From the NCBI GenBank assembly GCA_041821185.1, contig JBGUBD010000005.1:124001-188000 (forward strand): a stretch of 64,000 bases of DNA, given 5' to 3'. The notes below the pieces were generated by a model. It was not told the origin of the DNA and did no database searches. It was given only the letters and a program-made list of their open reading frames with translations. Below are positions 27,561-36,908 of this stretch, piece after piece (the first letter of the stretch is position 1; the number at the start of each line of letters is the position of its first letter). The stretch is from Phycisphaerales bacterium AB-hyl4. GTDB lineage: Bacteria; Planctomycetota; Phycisphaerae; Phycisphaerales; Phycisphaeraceae. A program made the position numbers and the translations under genes.

Positions 27561-28736
27561 ATGAAGATTGAAGCGGTTGATTTATTTTACCTGGCGATGC
27601 CGACGATTCGTAACGTTGGCGATGGCAGTCAAGATGCCTTGCTGGTGCGGGTTGCAGCCGGGCCCTGGGTCGGGTGGGGGGAATGCGAGACATCGCCGCT
27701 GGTGTCGATTGCCAATTGGGTCTGCCCGATGTCGCATTCAGCGTGTCGACCTGTGCGTGACGCAGTGCTGGGCCAATCGCTTGAGACGCCGGCCGATATC
27801 GCCCGCATCAATCAGCATGTTCGCGACCTTGGTCTGGACATCGCCCAAACGGATCACACGCTTTCAGGCATCGACATTGCGCTGTGGGATTTGCTGGGCA
27901 AACAACGGGGCGAGCCAGTCTACCGTCTGCTCGGCGACAAACAGGCGTATCCCAAGACGCCTTATGCTTCGCAACTGTTCGGCGACGATGCCGGGCAGAC
28001 CCTGGCCAAAGCCCGGGCAATGCGGGAGGAGGGGTATGCGGCGGTGAAGTTTGGATGGGGGCCGTTCGGCCGGGGGAGTGTGGCGGAGGATCGCGAGCAC
28101 GTGGCTGCGGCGCGTGAAGGCTTGGGGCAAGAGGTTGGGTTGATGGTCGATGCGGGCACCGTGTGGGGGGAAGATGTGGCGCAGGCGGCCGCCCGGTTGG
28201 CAATGCTCGATGCGTTTGACGTCACCTGGCTGGAAGAGCCGTTCGTCAGCGGGGCGCTGGCGTCGTATCAAGCATTGGTGCAACACGGCAGCAGGGTGCG
28301 TATGGCGGCGGGAGAAGGGGCACACAATTTTCACATGGCCCGGCACCTGATCGACCACGGCGGGATCGGCTACGTTCAGATCGACACCGGCCGCATCGGC
28401 GGCATCACCCCCGCCCGTCGGGTGGCCGAGTATGCCGACGCCCGTGGCGTGACGTTTGTCAATCACACCTTCACAACGCACTTGGCGCTCTCCGCTTCGC
28501 TTCAGCCTTATGCGGGGATGCAAGCCCACACCTTTTGTGAGTATCCCGTCGAGGCCAGTGAATTGGCGCGACGGTTGACACGAACCGCCATGACTCGCGA
28601 CGCCAACGGCCAACTGCACGTTCCCGACGCGCCCGGTCTCGGCATCGAACCGGACCTGGCCGTCATTAAGGCATATCTGGTTCCTGTAGAAATTCGAGTG
28701 GGAGGAGCCACCCTTTATCGCAGCAGCGAGCCATAA
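27561..28736 (+). CDS. enolase-superfamily dehydratase (mandelate racemase/muconate lactonising type)
   Basis: 391 aa. An N-terminal capping domain comes first, then a TIM barrel with AAVKFGWGPFG (strand-2 Lys), LMVDAGTVWG (metal Asp), WLEEPFVSG (metal Glu) and MAAGEGAHNFH (third acidic ligand). VNHTFTTHLALSA carries a candidate catalytic His. All three metal ligands are visible, unlike the paralogue at 7020. Likely a sugar-acid dehydratase acting on the product of the adjacent short-chain dehydrogenase. The end of this gene is the end of the first duplicated-type locus; decayed DNA follows. Confidence 0.87.
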   Translation: MKIEAVDLFYLAMPTIRNVGDGSQDALLVRVAAGPWVGWGECETSPLVSIANWVCPMSHSACRPVRDAVLGQSLETPADIARINQHVRDLGLDIAQTDHTLSGIDIALWDLLGKQRGEPVYRLLGDKQAYPKTPYASQLFGDDAGQTLAKARAMREEGYAAVKFGWGPFGRGSVAEDREHVAAAREGLGQEVGLMVDAGTVWGEDVAQAAARLAMLDAFDVTWLEEPFVSGALASYQALVQHGSRVRMAAGEGAHNFHMARHLIDHGGIGYVQIDTGRIGGITPARRVAEYADARGVTFVNHTFTTHLALSASLQPYAGMQAHTFCEYPVEASELARRLTRTAMTRDANGQLHVPDAPGLGIEPDLAVIKAYLVPVEIRVGGATLYRSSEP

Positions 28737-28853
28737 GCGGTCGAGCTAAAACGATCAATCAGATTGGCTTGATGCAGACGCCAACAGTGCTGGGGCATTC
28801 CCAATTGAACCTGCGTAAGCTTACTGTATCTGAGCAACGATCATGTCCAATAA

Positions 28854-28976
28854 GGCGACCGGTACATCCTCGACAAGGAGTCGAATGACGGCGACCCGCT
28901 GGACGAAAATGACAATCAGCGGGGCATATTGTTTGGTGTCTACGATGTGCTGGAACGGGTCGTTGGTGTCCGCTGA
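28854..28976 (+). pseudogene. possible gene remnant
   Basis: Between in-frame stops the plus strand reads DRYILDKESNDGDPL, DENDNQRGILFGVYD, VLERVVGV. This is a protein-like composition unlike the other frames, but it has no start codon. The same frame continues past the TGA with GDLMVMRFPHE. It may be a decayed gene. I do not recognise the family and give it low weight. Confidence 0.25.
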
Positions 28977-29179
28977 CTCTGGCCGGGCGAATTGGGGATG
29001 GTCCTGCGATATCCTCGCATATTTCCTGGACTGATTATTTTTGGTGACCTGATGGTTATGCGTTTTCCGCATGAATGACCTGAATTCGGGTCAGAATTCG
29101 TCTGCCGGAACGGGTCAGGACATTTCAGCTTTCGAGGTTGGGCCATCTTCCGTACAGCGCCCATCCGACGGGCCAGTGA

Positions 29180-29468
29180 GTGACGCAGCAGGCGCGGAAT
29201 TTCGCGATGGAGGCGGAGGATCAGGGCTTCGAGATTGGGCACCTGATCCATGACTGTGACACCAAGTACACGGAGCGATTCGACCGGGTGTTCGAGTCAG
29301 ACGGTGTAGACGTGAGCCGGGTTGGACCGGCTCAGCCGAACATGGCCGCACCTGGCATTGGGCAATGCGCCGCCCATGAAACTGACGGCGGCCGATCAGC
29401 AAGGTGACGTGGCTTGTCGCGAACGGCTCGGCGGATTGCTGCGCCACTATCACCGGCAGGCCGCCTGA
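29180..29468 (+). pseudogene. integrase-core (rve) transposase remnant
   Basis: The frame from 29180 encodes TQQARNFAMEAEDQG, HLIHDCDTKYTERFD, VDVSRVGPAQPN. This is the DDE integrase core region around the second catalytic Asp of planctomycete IS-type transposases. A stop (TGA) lies directly upstream where the family continues. After PN the frame is lost, but from about 29418 another frame gives RERLGGLLRHYHRQAA and stops at 29468, the usual C-terminus of this transposase family. About 90-100 residues are missing in between. It is an inactive, internally deleted insertion-sequence relic. Confidence 0.7.
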
Positions 29469-29750
29469 ACGAAACGTCGCATTGAACGAAGACCGACCGC
29501 AGGATCGTCAGCGCCGGGTGGTGCTGAGCGCGATGCGTGCACCTGCCCCCAATGTTCACGATGCACATCCTCACCTACGTCAATTCACCATCACGTGATC
29601 TCGCTTCAGCGAATCGTTCTATCTGGCTGCCATCCCGCTAATTTCCTGAGTCAGAACTTGTGAACAGGGAGGGAAAATCGACACAATTTAGTTTTTCCAT
29701 TTGACAAATTATACTTTCGTGGTAGTTTTAATGACAGACCTGAGGGACAC

Positions 29751-30998
29751 ATGACCCAACTTGCCAACATGCTTGAGAAGGAAGCGGTGACGCTCGTGCG
29801 GGTGCTCGAGCAGATTCGCCGGGAGGGCCCAATCTCGCAAGTGGAGATTGGTCAAAAGCTTGGGCTAGGTCGTGCGATCGTCAACGTTCACACGAAAAAG
29901 CTTTTGGCCGAGCGAGTCGTGGTGCCGACGGGCGAACGCGAGGCCGGCGGCATGGGCCGACCGCGTGTTCTGCTCGATCTTGCCCGTGAAGGCAAGGCGG
30001 TGTTGGGTATTGCTCTGGATTCGCCTGTTCTGAGCGGCGCGGTCATGGATTTTTCCAATCGCATTGTCGTTCGCCACGAGCGCGACGTCAGCGAGGTCAA
30101 GTCGCACGAAGAGCTGGCGGAGCATGTCGCGCAGCTCGTCCAGCAGTTGCAGGCCGACGCCAGGGCAAAGTCATTGGAACTTTACAGTGCCTGCTTCAGC
30201 GTGCCCGGGTTGTTGGAAGACGGAACAGGGCGGATTCTCAATTATGTCAACATGCCCGCCGCCAACGGGTTGGACGCCAAGCAGGTGCTCGGCCAATTGC
30301 TCGGTGTGCCGATTTACGTCGTGCCGTTGGCGTCGGCGATCTACTGGGGCGGCCTGGAGTCGGATCAGAGCGACCAGCAGATTTTCCAGGTGATCTGGGA
30401 TCTGGGTGTGGGGCTGATGCCCGGCCGAGGTTACGAGGTCGGCTTCAAGGCATACGCCCGCAAGCCTGGCCAGGTCAACAACAACATACGTGACATCGGG
30501 CATGCCGTGCTCTGGCCGGGCGGTCGCCCGTGCTACTGCGGCCGGCGCGGCTGTCTGGAAGCCTACCTCGGCGGGCATGCCATCACCGATCGCTGGAACG
30601 AACGTCATCCCGAAGAGCGGATCACGTTTTCGCAACTGCTCGATCGAGCAAGCCGAAACGAGCCTGCTTACCTGAATCAGATCGCCCGCCAGGGCCGTCG
30701 GCTGGGCGAAGCGCTCGGATGGATTTTCGCCGTGCACCAACCGGGGCAGATCAAGCTCAGCGGCCAGATTCCCGACGCCGTGCCGGTGGCCCGCGATGCG
30801 TTCTGGGACGGCGTCTGCCGACGCATCGGCGAAGACCAGCCGCAGTCTACTTTCAGCTACGTCGGCGATACGCGCAGCATCGAACTGCTGGGCAGTTGTC
30901 GGCTCGCCCTGCATGTGCGGTTCAACAAGCCGCTGCTGGACATCGTCAGCGATGACGACGCCAGCGAAAGCACCGCCTCGACCATTGTTGTGGGGTGA
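29751..30998 (+). CDS. ROK-family transcriptional regulator
   Basis: 415 aa. An N-terminal winged helix (QVEIGQKLGLGRAIVNVHTK, then ERVVVPTGEREAGGMGRPR) precedes the ROK sugar-kinase-like domain. The zinc site GRPCYCGRRGCLEAYLGG is at about 262-279. The nucleotide loop is degenerate (LGIALDSPVLSGAVMDF), as in NagC/Mlc-type regulators rather than kinases. It heads the second PEP-CTERM/pseudopilin/glycosidase locus, where the first locus has a LacI protein. An AT-rich stretch with TTGACA (29701-29706) and TATACT (29710-29715) lies in front. It probably senses a sugar and controls itself and the downstream genes. Confidence 0.87.
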   Translation: MTQLANMLEKEAVTLVRVLEQIRREGPISQVEIGQKLGLGRAIVNVHTKKLLAERVVVPTGEREAGGMGRPRVLLDLAREGKAVLGIALDSPVLSGAVMDFSNRIVVRHERDVSEVKSHEELAEHVAQLVQQLQADARAKSLELYSACFSVPGLLEDGTGRILNYVNMPAANGLDAKQVLGQLLGVPIYVVPLASAIYWGGLESDQSDQQIFQVIWDLGVGLMPGRGYEVGFKAYARKPGQVNNNIRDIGHAVLWPGGRPCYCGRRGCLEAYLGGHAITDRWNERHPEERITFSQLLDRASRNEPAYLNQIARQGRRLGEALGWIFAVHQPGQIKLSGQIPDAVPVARDAFWDGVCRRIGEDQPQSTFSYVGDTRSIELLGSCRLALHVRFNKPLLDIVSDDDASESTASTIVVG

Positions 30999-31075
30999 CG
31001 GCCCCCGTTTTAAGTCGTCTGACTTCTTCGCCACACCGGCATGAAGCGTTTAGAACCCTGACAGGAGGACACCTC

Positions 31076-32005
31076 ATGTTCCGCAATGCAATTCTGACAT
31101 TCGGTCTCGCAGCATCAGTCACCGCCGCGATTGCCACATCACCGACTCTGGCCGCGCCGAGCATTACCATCGACGGCCTCGCCGGCGCCGAGCACTGGAC
31201 GTGGGTCGAAGCCGAGCACGCCATCGGCGGATCGGGCGGCACGGGGTTTTTCGATAGTTCGAGTTACTCCGGGTGGTTCGGAAATCCGAACTACTATGGA
31301 CAAGGTGAAAGCCCGACCAACATGTTGCTGGGGATCACACTTCCCGCAGCGATGTCAAGCAACACCAACGTGTATCTGCGCGGCGCGGTCGAGCGCGCCA
31401 CGAACGTTCAGATTCGCCTCGATGGCGACACAGTCACCACCGTATCCATGAACAATACGGCTGGTGGGTCTTCAGGGCAGAGCCGCAATACCATGCGATG
31501 GTTGGTGCACAATGACGGCAGTGCAACCGGCATCAATATCGGCGCCCAAGACCAGGGCCAGTACCAACTCGATGTGCGTCGCCCCAGCGGCTACGTTGCC
31601 GGTTGGCGATTCGACGGCGTGCTGATTTACGACGGCGATGCCGTGCTGAAAGTGACGGAACCGGTCGCGGGTGTCAGCGCGAACCGCCACTGGATGGGCA
31701 ATCCCTCCTCGGTGAACAGCCCGGTGATTGCCAGCGAGCCGATCACACCTGACATCAACGTCACCGGCCTCGAAGCGGGCCATGAGGTGTTGTACCTGCT
31801 CAATGGCCAAGCCTACACGCCGGGGACGGAAATCGGCGTGGGCGACCACGAGCTGATGATCTTCGTGCGTGACGGCAGCAGCGTTAACAACGATCGCATC
31901 GCCATGAGTGGCGCGAACTTCACCATCGTGCCCGAGCCTGCGTCGCTGGGCCTGCTCGGCGCGGGTGCAATCCTGATTCTGGCGCGGCGTCGGCGTTTCG
32001 CATAA
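31076..32005 (+). CDS. PEP-CTERM sorting domain protein
   Basis: 309 aa from the ATG preceded by AGGAGG. Signal peptide [18 protein letters not shown] then TSPTLAA; body beginning [20 protein letters not shown], which resembles carbohydrate-binding/lectin-like surface domains; C-terminus [20 protein letters not shown] then RRRFA, the exosortase sorting signal. It lies 77 bp after the ROK regulator. The body is not alignable by eye with the PEP-CTERM protein at 18788, so the two loci share layout rather than obvious sequence here. Confidence 0.88.
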   Translation: MFRNAILTFGLAASVTAAIATSPTLAAPSITIDGLAGAEHWTWVEAEHAIGGSGGTGFFDSSSYSGWFGNPNYYGQGESPTNMLLGITLPAAMSSNTNVYLRGAVERATNVQIRLDGDTVTTVSMNNTAGGSSGQSRNTMRWLVHNDGSATGINIGAQDQGQYQLDVRRPSGYVAGWRFDGVLIYDGDAVLKVTEPVAGVSANRHWMGNPSSVNSPVIASEPITPDINVTGLEAGHEVLYLLNGQAYTPGTEIGVGDHELMIFVRDGSSVNNDRIAMSGANFTIVPEPASLGLLGAGAILILARRRRFA

Positions 32006-32037
32006 GTCGTCCACAATGCCGCATCGCACCGCATTCG

Positions 32038-32067
32038 GGCTGGTGCGTGGTCAAACACGCACCAGCC
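32038..32067 (+). terminator. stem-loop between PEP-CTERM and pseudopilin genes
   Basis: GGCTGGTGCGTG (32038-32049) and CACGCACCAGCC (32056-32067) form a 12-bp perfect stem with a 6-nt loop, followed by ATTCC. The lack of a long T-run makes it an attenuator or mRNA-stabilising element rather than a strong terminator. It is positioned like the hairpin at 19619-19662. Confidence 0.6.
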
Positions 32068-32114
32068 ATTCCCCGGCGAACCGGGCGCCTCACTTGCAGT
32101 TAAAGGAGTCTGGC

Positions 32115-32741
32115 ATGTCGCGTCCCATTCGTGGTTTCACCCTGATCGAGCTTCTCGTGGTAATCTCGATCATTGCGTTGCTCATCGCCATCCTGCTGCC
32201 GGCGTTGCAAAGTGCCCGCGCCACGGCGCGGAGCATCCAATGCGCGAATCACCTGCGGCAGATGCATCTTGGAGCGATGATCTACGCTGACGAAAACGAT
32301 GATCACCTGATCCGCGGGGGCAGCACGGCGGGCAGCCCGTATTGGTGGTATCAGGTGTTGGCTCCCTACGTTGGAGTGTCACGCATGGATGCTGAAGGCA
32401 TTCAGAACAGCGTGCTCCATTGTCCGGATAGGCCGATCAGCACTTCAACAAGCTCGGTGAATCAGGTCGCCTATGCACCGAGTACACAGGTGGTGGGAAC
32501 CCGGGACCAGGCAAATCAGACCCAATGGCAATGGCGGCAGCGAGATCGCTACCTTCGCCCGAGCCATAAGGGCCTGTATGTCGATACGCAGAATGGAACC
32601 TATTTCTACAACTACAGCGAGTTCGAGAGCCGCGTCCGACTACGCCACCCGGGGGAATCGAAAAATATCGTATTCCTTGACGGCCATGTGGAAGCGGAAA
32701 CGGAACTTCGATACGGCTACAGGTGGAACAGTACACCGTGA
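32115..32741 (+). CDS. pseudopilin-like protein (prepilin N-methylation motif)
   Basis: 208 aa, start preceded by [23 protein letters not shown] then [19 protein letters not shown] gives leader, Gly-Phe cleavage site, Glu+5 and membrane helix. The C-terminal [12 protein letters not shown] is the DGH box. It occupies the same slot as the pseudopilin at 19739. The 3' end is 47 bp before the next gene's ATG. Role in the surface or secretion apparatus of this locus is inferred. Confidence 0.86.
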   Translation: MSRPIRGFTLIELLVVISIIALLIAILLPALQSARATARSIQCANHLRQMHLGAMIYADENDDHLIRGGSTAGSPYWWYQVLAPYVGVSRMDAEGIQNSVLHCPDRPISTSTSSVNQVAYAPSTQVVGTRDQANQTQWQWRQRDRYLRPSHKGLYVDTQNGTYFYNYSEFESRVRLRHPGESKNIVFLDGHVEAETELRYGYRWNSTP

Positions 32742-32788
32742 CTCTGCATTGCGCGCAGCCAGTCAATAGTTCATTACGAAAGGCAACC

Positions 32789-34579
32789 ATGAAGCTCTTT
32801 ACAACGATGAGTCAGGCGATCGTATGCGCCACCCTGCTCGGCGGCGTTACAACCGGGGCATATAGCGAACAGTCTGAGTCGGCGGAAGCGACGGTGTATC
32901 ACAGCGAAGTCATCGCCGACCGACTGCTCGATCGCGAATGGACCGAGGGCTGGGACCAGGGTGAGACGCGATACTCAGAAGCCGCGACGCGCGGCGGGCT
33001 GCTGCGGGTGTATCTCAGCGACTCGGTCGAATGGGACGAAGACTCGCTGCGCGTGAACGGCAGAACGCTTGCGGAATTGCGCGAGACGTTTGAAGTGCCT
33101 TGGCATCGGCGTGTCGTGCTGGATGAAACGCTCGGCGTGGCGAAGCTGGAGATTCGCTTTCACGACCTGGAAATGATCAACCGTAACGCGCTGGTCGTGG
33201 TGAACCATGAAGGCCAGCGATTCCGCCATCGCGTGAGCCCTCGCCGCCTGCCGGCGAGCCTCGGCTACGCCGCGGTGGACCGTGCTGCGGGCGAACTGGT
33301 GCTGTTCATCACGCGCCAGGAAAAGGCGGTCAGCGAACTGGAATACGTCCGCTTGAATCATCAGGCACTCACACCGGCCGACGAATCGCAGGCGATCCAA
33401 TGGTATGGCAATGTGGGGCGAATTGTCGCTCCGCTCGATGACGTGCCGGGCCACGGCCGACCGCAGTTTGTCGAAGTCGGTCTGGCGGGCACGGGCGGGC
33501 GGGCGATCGCCCTGGCGGGCGACTTCCGCGTGCTCGATCGGCCGTTCTCGGTGGGCATGTACTTCGGCGACCTCGATGAACTGGCGGAACTGGGCTTCAA
33601 CACTAAGCTCGACTACCACCCGCGTCTGACGGAAGATGCATTGAACGAATACTCGGATCGCGGCATGTATCTGCTCGGCCGCGTGTTTGGCAGCCGATAT
33701 GCGGACACCGCCGAGCCGGAGGTGATCGCGGAACATCCCGCCATTTACGCGCTCTACGGCTTCGACGAGCCGGACGTGAAAGACTACCGCGTGGAAGATG
33801 TGCCGCTGCGGCGGCGCGTTGGCGTGACGGGGATGGAAGTGGAAGAGCAGCAGCGCCGCTTCCGTAGCGAGCAGCCGAATCACCTGACCTATGTGGTGGT
33901 CGACCACACATTCAAGCCCTTCAACTGGCATACCTACGGCCCGATCTCGGACATCATGGCGATCGACCCGTACCCGTTTGTGATGACGCAGGAAATCCGC
34001 GACGGCGACAACTTCAAGGAAGCGATCGGCGACGTGGCGCAGATCATGCGGCGGGCGTCGGAGCCGCGGCCGATGTTCGCCACGCTCGGGTTGCACTACT
34101 TCGAGGAACGCGGCGGCCGCATGCCCGATGAGCGCGAGTTGCGTTCGCAGTTGTACTGGGCGCTGGCGGAAGGCAGCAAGGGCGTCAACTATTATTCGTG
34201 GCACTTTCATCGTGGCGGCGGGCTGGGCGATTACCCGGAACTGCACCCTTACATGGCCGAGCTGAACGCGCTGTGCAATGAGCTTGGCGATCGGCTGCTC
34301 TACAGTCAGCCGTCCAACGGGGTGTATGAGGTCAGTGAAGGCGTTGATGCGCGGATTCTCGTTGGCCGGGATGGTTCGCTGCTGGTGTTCGCGATTGCTC
34401 GCGACGCGGCGGACGATCTGGAGGCGACGGAGGTGGTGGTGCGCATGCCTGCGATCGATGACGCGACCGTGGAAGTGGTGGATGGTGATGCGCAACTGAA
34501 GCATTCGCTTGACGGTGATCGGCTTCGGTTGAATGTTTCTGCCACTCGGCCGGGCGTGATTGTGCGGGTCGGGCCGTGA
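32789..34579 (+). CDS. secreted TIM-barrel-like protein, putative glycosidase
   Basis: 596 aa from the ATG after AAAGG; signal peptide MKLFTTMSQAIVCATLLGG. An N-terminal beta-rich part (about 30-230) is followed by a barrel-like region (about 250-510) with ELGFNTKLDYHPRL, IYALYGFDEPD, DIMAIDPYPFV and GVNYYSWHFHRGGG, as in exported glycoside hydrolase-like proteins. The DEPD box parallels the AADEPD box of the larger protein at 20552. A C-terminal beta domain follows. No GH family can be fixed by eye. It sits in the slot between the pseudopilin and the GH42 enzyme of the ROK-controlled locus. Confidence 0.65.
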   Translation: MKLFTTMSQAIVCATLLGGVTTGAYSEQSESAEATVYHSEVIADRLLDREWTEGWDQGETRYSEAATRGGLLRVYLSDSVEWDEDSLRVNGRTLAELRETFEVPWHRRVVLDETLGVAKLEIRFHDLEMINRNALVVVNHEGQRFRHRVSPRRLPASLGYAAVDRAAGELVLFITRQEKAVSELEYVRLNHQALTPADESQAIQWYGNVGRIVAPLDDVPGHGRPQFVEVGLAGTGGRAIALAGDFRVLDRPFSVGMYFGDLDELAELGFNTKLDYHPRLTEDALNEYSDRGMYLLGRVFGSRYADTAEPEVIAEHPAIYALYGFDEPDVKDYRVEDVPLRRRVGVTGMEVEEQQRRFRSEQPNHLTYVVVDHTFKPFNWHTYGPISDIMAIDPYPFVMTQEIRDGDNFKEAIGDVAQIMRRASEPRPMFATLGLHYFEERGGRMPDERELRSQLYWALAEGSKGVNYYSWHFHRGGGLGDYPELHPYMAELNALCNELGDRLLYSQPSNGVYEVSEGVDARILVGRDGSLLVFAIARDAADDLEATEVVVRMPAIDDATVEVVDGDAQLKHSLDGDRLRLNVSATRPGVIVRVGP

Positions 34580-34644
34580 GGCGGGCCAAGGTACGTGATG
34601 CTGATTGACAACGAGCGACGCAGACACGTTGGAGGGATGAGTTG

Positions 34645-36768
34645 ATGACCGCCTTTTTTCCGTTTGGTACGCAGTATCACCGTGCTCCGACGCCGTTGCC
34701 CGAGGAATGGGCGGGTGATTTGAAGCGCATTGCCGAGGCCGGCTATACGCATGTGCAGTACCGCCCGCAGTGGCGGTGGCATGAGTCGGTGCGCGGGCGA
34801 TATGTGTTCGACGATCTCGATCGGCTGTTCGACCTGGCGTCGGAGAACGGCTTGCGCGTGGTGCTCAAGCCCATGCTGGAAACCGCGCCGGACTGGGTGT
34901 TTCAGGAACTCGGCGGCACGCGCATCGGCTTCCACGGCGTGCCGATCAGCCCGGTGGCGATCGGTGCGTTCTATGTGGGCGGCTGGCTGCCCTGCTTCGA
35001 CAATCCGCAGGTCATGGCGGCGGCGAAAGCGTTTGTCGAGAAGCTCGTGCGACGCTATCGCGAACACCCGGCGTTGTGGTTTTACGATGCGTGGAACGAG
35101 CCGCGCAGTCGACCGCTCGGCCAGTGTCATTGCGAACATTCCCTGCGTTCGTACCAGGATTGGATGAGCGATCGGTTCGGGTCGATCGAGCAGATCAACG
35201 AGTACCTGGGCAAACGATGGACGTCGCTTCGCACGATTCGCCCGCCGGCGTCGGCTGGTGATTACGTGGAGATGTATTTCTGGCGTAAGTGGGCGGCGAG
35301 CGCGGTGGCGGAGCATGTGCAGGGGGTGGTCGAAACGATGCGTGAAGCCGACCCGGATCGAACCGTGCTTGCACACGCCGGGTTCTGCAGTGTGTTGCAG
35401 GACCCGGTGTGCGATGCCAACGACGATGTGCTTGTTGCATCCAAGGCGGACCGGTACGGCACGTCGTTCCCCGTGAACCTCTGGCCGAAGCAGCCGCTGC
35501 ATCACACGCAGGCCGACCTGATCAGCGATTGGCTGCGCCGGGTCGCTCCGGACTACTGGTGTCACGAGTTCTACCCCAACGAGGCAAACTGGTGCGAGCC
35601 GCCGAACCCGCAGACGCTCGATCGGCTGGTCTGGATGGCGCTGGCGGGCGGCACGGCGGGCTTCACATTCTGGCAGTTCCGCTCGGAGCGTATCGGCAAC
35701 GAAAGCAACGGCTGGGGCATGCGCGAGATCAACGGCGAGCCCACGGCCCGCAGCGAAGTGTGCGACCGCATCGCAGGCATTCTCCGCGACCATGGTGCCC
35801 TGCTTGTCGACTCGCATCGGCCGCCCGCGCCGGTCGCGCTGATGTACAGCCGCGATTCGGACGTGCTCGGCAGAGTAGAGGCGATGGCGCTTCGCGATCA
35901 GGATCCGAGCCTGGAGCGGTCTTCGGATGAGTACCGCTACAAGCAAGCATTGTTCCGCAGCCATTTTCTGTATCAGGCACTGGGTTATACGACGGACATG
36001 GTGACGCCGGGCGATGATCTGGTCGGGCGAGCGGTGGTGCATGTCTCAGCGATGGAGATGGTCGACCAGGCCACCGCTGATCGACTGATTCAATACGTCA
36101 AGGCGGGTGGAACGTTGATCATCGAGCATCCGTTTGCCTGTCGGGATGATCGCACGTGGGTGGCGCCAGAGCGGCCGACGCATGGTCTGGCCGAGCAACT
36201 GGGGTGGCGCGAGGCGGCGCGGGTGGCATTGGGGTCGAGCCGTCAGCCGGTGCGTTTCGCCAACGGCCGGACGATCGAAGCGGCGGGGCTGCGGGTGGAC
36301 CTGGCGTTGACGGCCGGCGAGCCTGTTGCCGAGTGGTCGGACGGCGCTGTGGCGGCAGTGCGCCGTCGGCTGGGCGATGGCGTGGTGTACACGCTCGGCG
36401 TGAACCTTTCGCTCTCGGCAAGCGGGCAATGGGATGACGCGGCACTGGACGTGCTCAACGACCTGTTGCGTGAGGCCGGCGTTCAGCCTGAATACGAGGT
36501 CGATCGCGGTTTGCTCGTGCGACGACGGCAAGGCCCGGCCGGCGAGGTGTGGTTTGCCTTCAATGTCGGCGCCGAGCCGGCGGCGCTGACCCTGCCTGCC
36601 GAGCCTGTCGCCGTCTGGCACGAGACGGTAGCGGAGCGTTCAGGCAGGCAGGTGACGATCCCACCTGGTGCGACCTGGGTTGCGGCATTGCCGATCTGTC
36701 AAAGTCGGGACGCTGTTGATGGTCAGTTCAGGCCAGATGGCGTGGAACATGTGTCGACTGGCCCTTGA
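34645..36768 (+). CDS. beta-galactosidase (GH42-type)
   Basis: 707 aa, no signal peptide, so cytoplasmic. The ATG at 34645 follows GGAGGG. Domain A TIM barrel (about 5-380) has the acid/base Glu in WFYDAWNEPRS (E152) and the nucleophile in YWCHEFYPNEANW (E308). The family segment AGGTAGFTFWQFRSERIG follows. The trimerisation/class-I-amidotransferase-like domain (about 390-600) has VVHVSAMEMVDQ and GGTLIIEHPF, and a C-terminal beta domain ends the protein. It would cleave galactosides imported after extracellular processing by the upstream protein. The last about 13 codons overlap a gene remnant on the other strand and may be an acquired tail. Confidence 0.87.
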   Translation: MTAFFPFGTQYHRAPTPLPEEWAGDLKRIAEAGYTHVQYRPQWRWHESVRGRYVFDDLDRLFDLASENGLRVVLKPMLETAPDWVFQELGGTRIGFHGVPISPVAIGAFYVGGWLPCFDNPQVMAAAKAFVEKLVRRYREHPALWFYDAWNEPRSRPLGQCHCEHSLRSYQDWMSDRFGSIEQINEYLGKRWTSLRTIRPPASAGDYVEMYFWRKWAASAVAEHVQGVVETMREADPDRTVLAHAGFCSVLQDPVCDANDDVLVASKADRYGTSFPVNLWPKQPLHHTQADLISDWLRRVAPDYWCHEFYPNEANWCEPPNPQTLDRLVWMALAGGTAGFTFWQFRSERIGNESNGWGMREINGEPTARSEVCDRIAGILRDHGALLVDSHRPPAPVALMYSRDSDVLGRVEAMALRDQDPSLERSSDEYRYKQALFRSHFLYQALGYTTDMVTPGDDLVGRAVVHVSAMEMVDQATADRLIQYVKAGGTLIIEHPFACRDDRTWVAPERPTHGLAEQLGWREAARVALGSSRQPVRFANGRTIEAAGLRVDLALTAGEPVAEWSDGAVAAVRRRLGDGVVYTLGVNLSLSASGQWDDAALDVLNDLLREAGVQPEYEVDRGLLVRRRQGPAGEVWFAFNVGAEPAALTLPAEPVAVWHETVAERSGRQVTIPPGATWVAALPICQSRDAVDGQFRPDGVEHVSTGP

Positions 36769-36880
36769 TGATGGGATCGTTCTCCTCCAGCGTGGACAGG
36801 TGTTCGTTGGATGCCTGAAACACATCCAAGGTATGCCGTCATTGATCATTCAGCCAGAACACTTTCGGCGACAGCCCATG
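36728..36880 (-). pseudogene. possible C-terminal gene remnant
   Basis: The minus strand reads SPKVFWLNDQ, a TGA, then RHTLDVFQASNEHLSTLEEN and GQSTHVPRHLA before the final stop at 36728. The composition is protein-like and continuous apart from the single stop, and it lacks a start. It overlaps the last codons of the GH42 gene. Family not recognised; it fits the pattern of decayed genes at the junctions between sugar loci. Confidence 0.3.
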
Positions 36881-36908
36881 GGCCGAATGGATGGGTGGTG
36901 CACATGTG

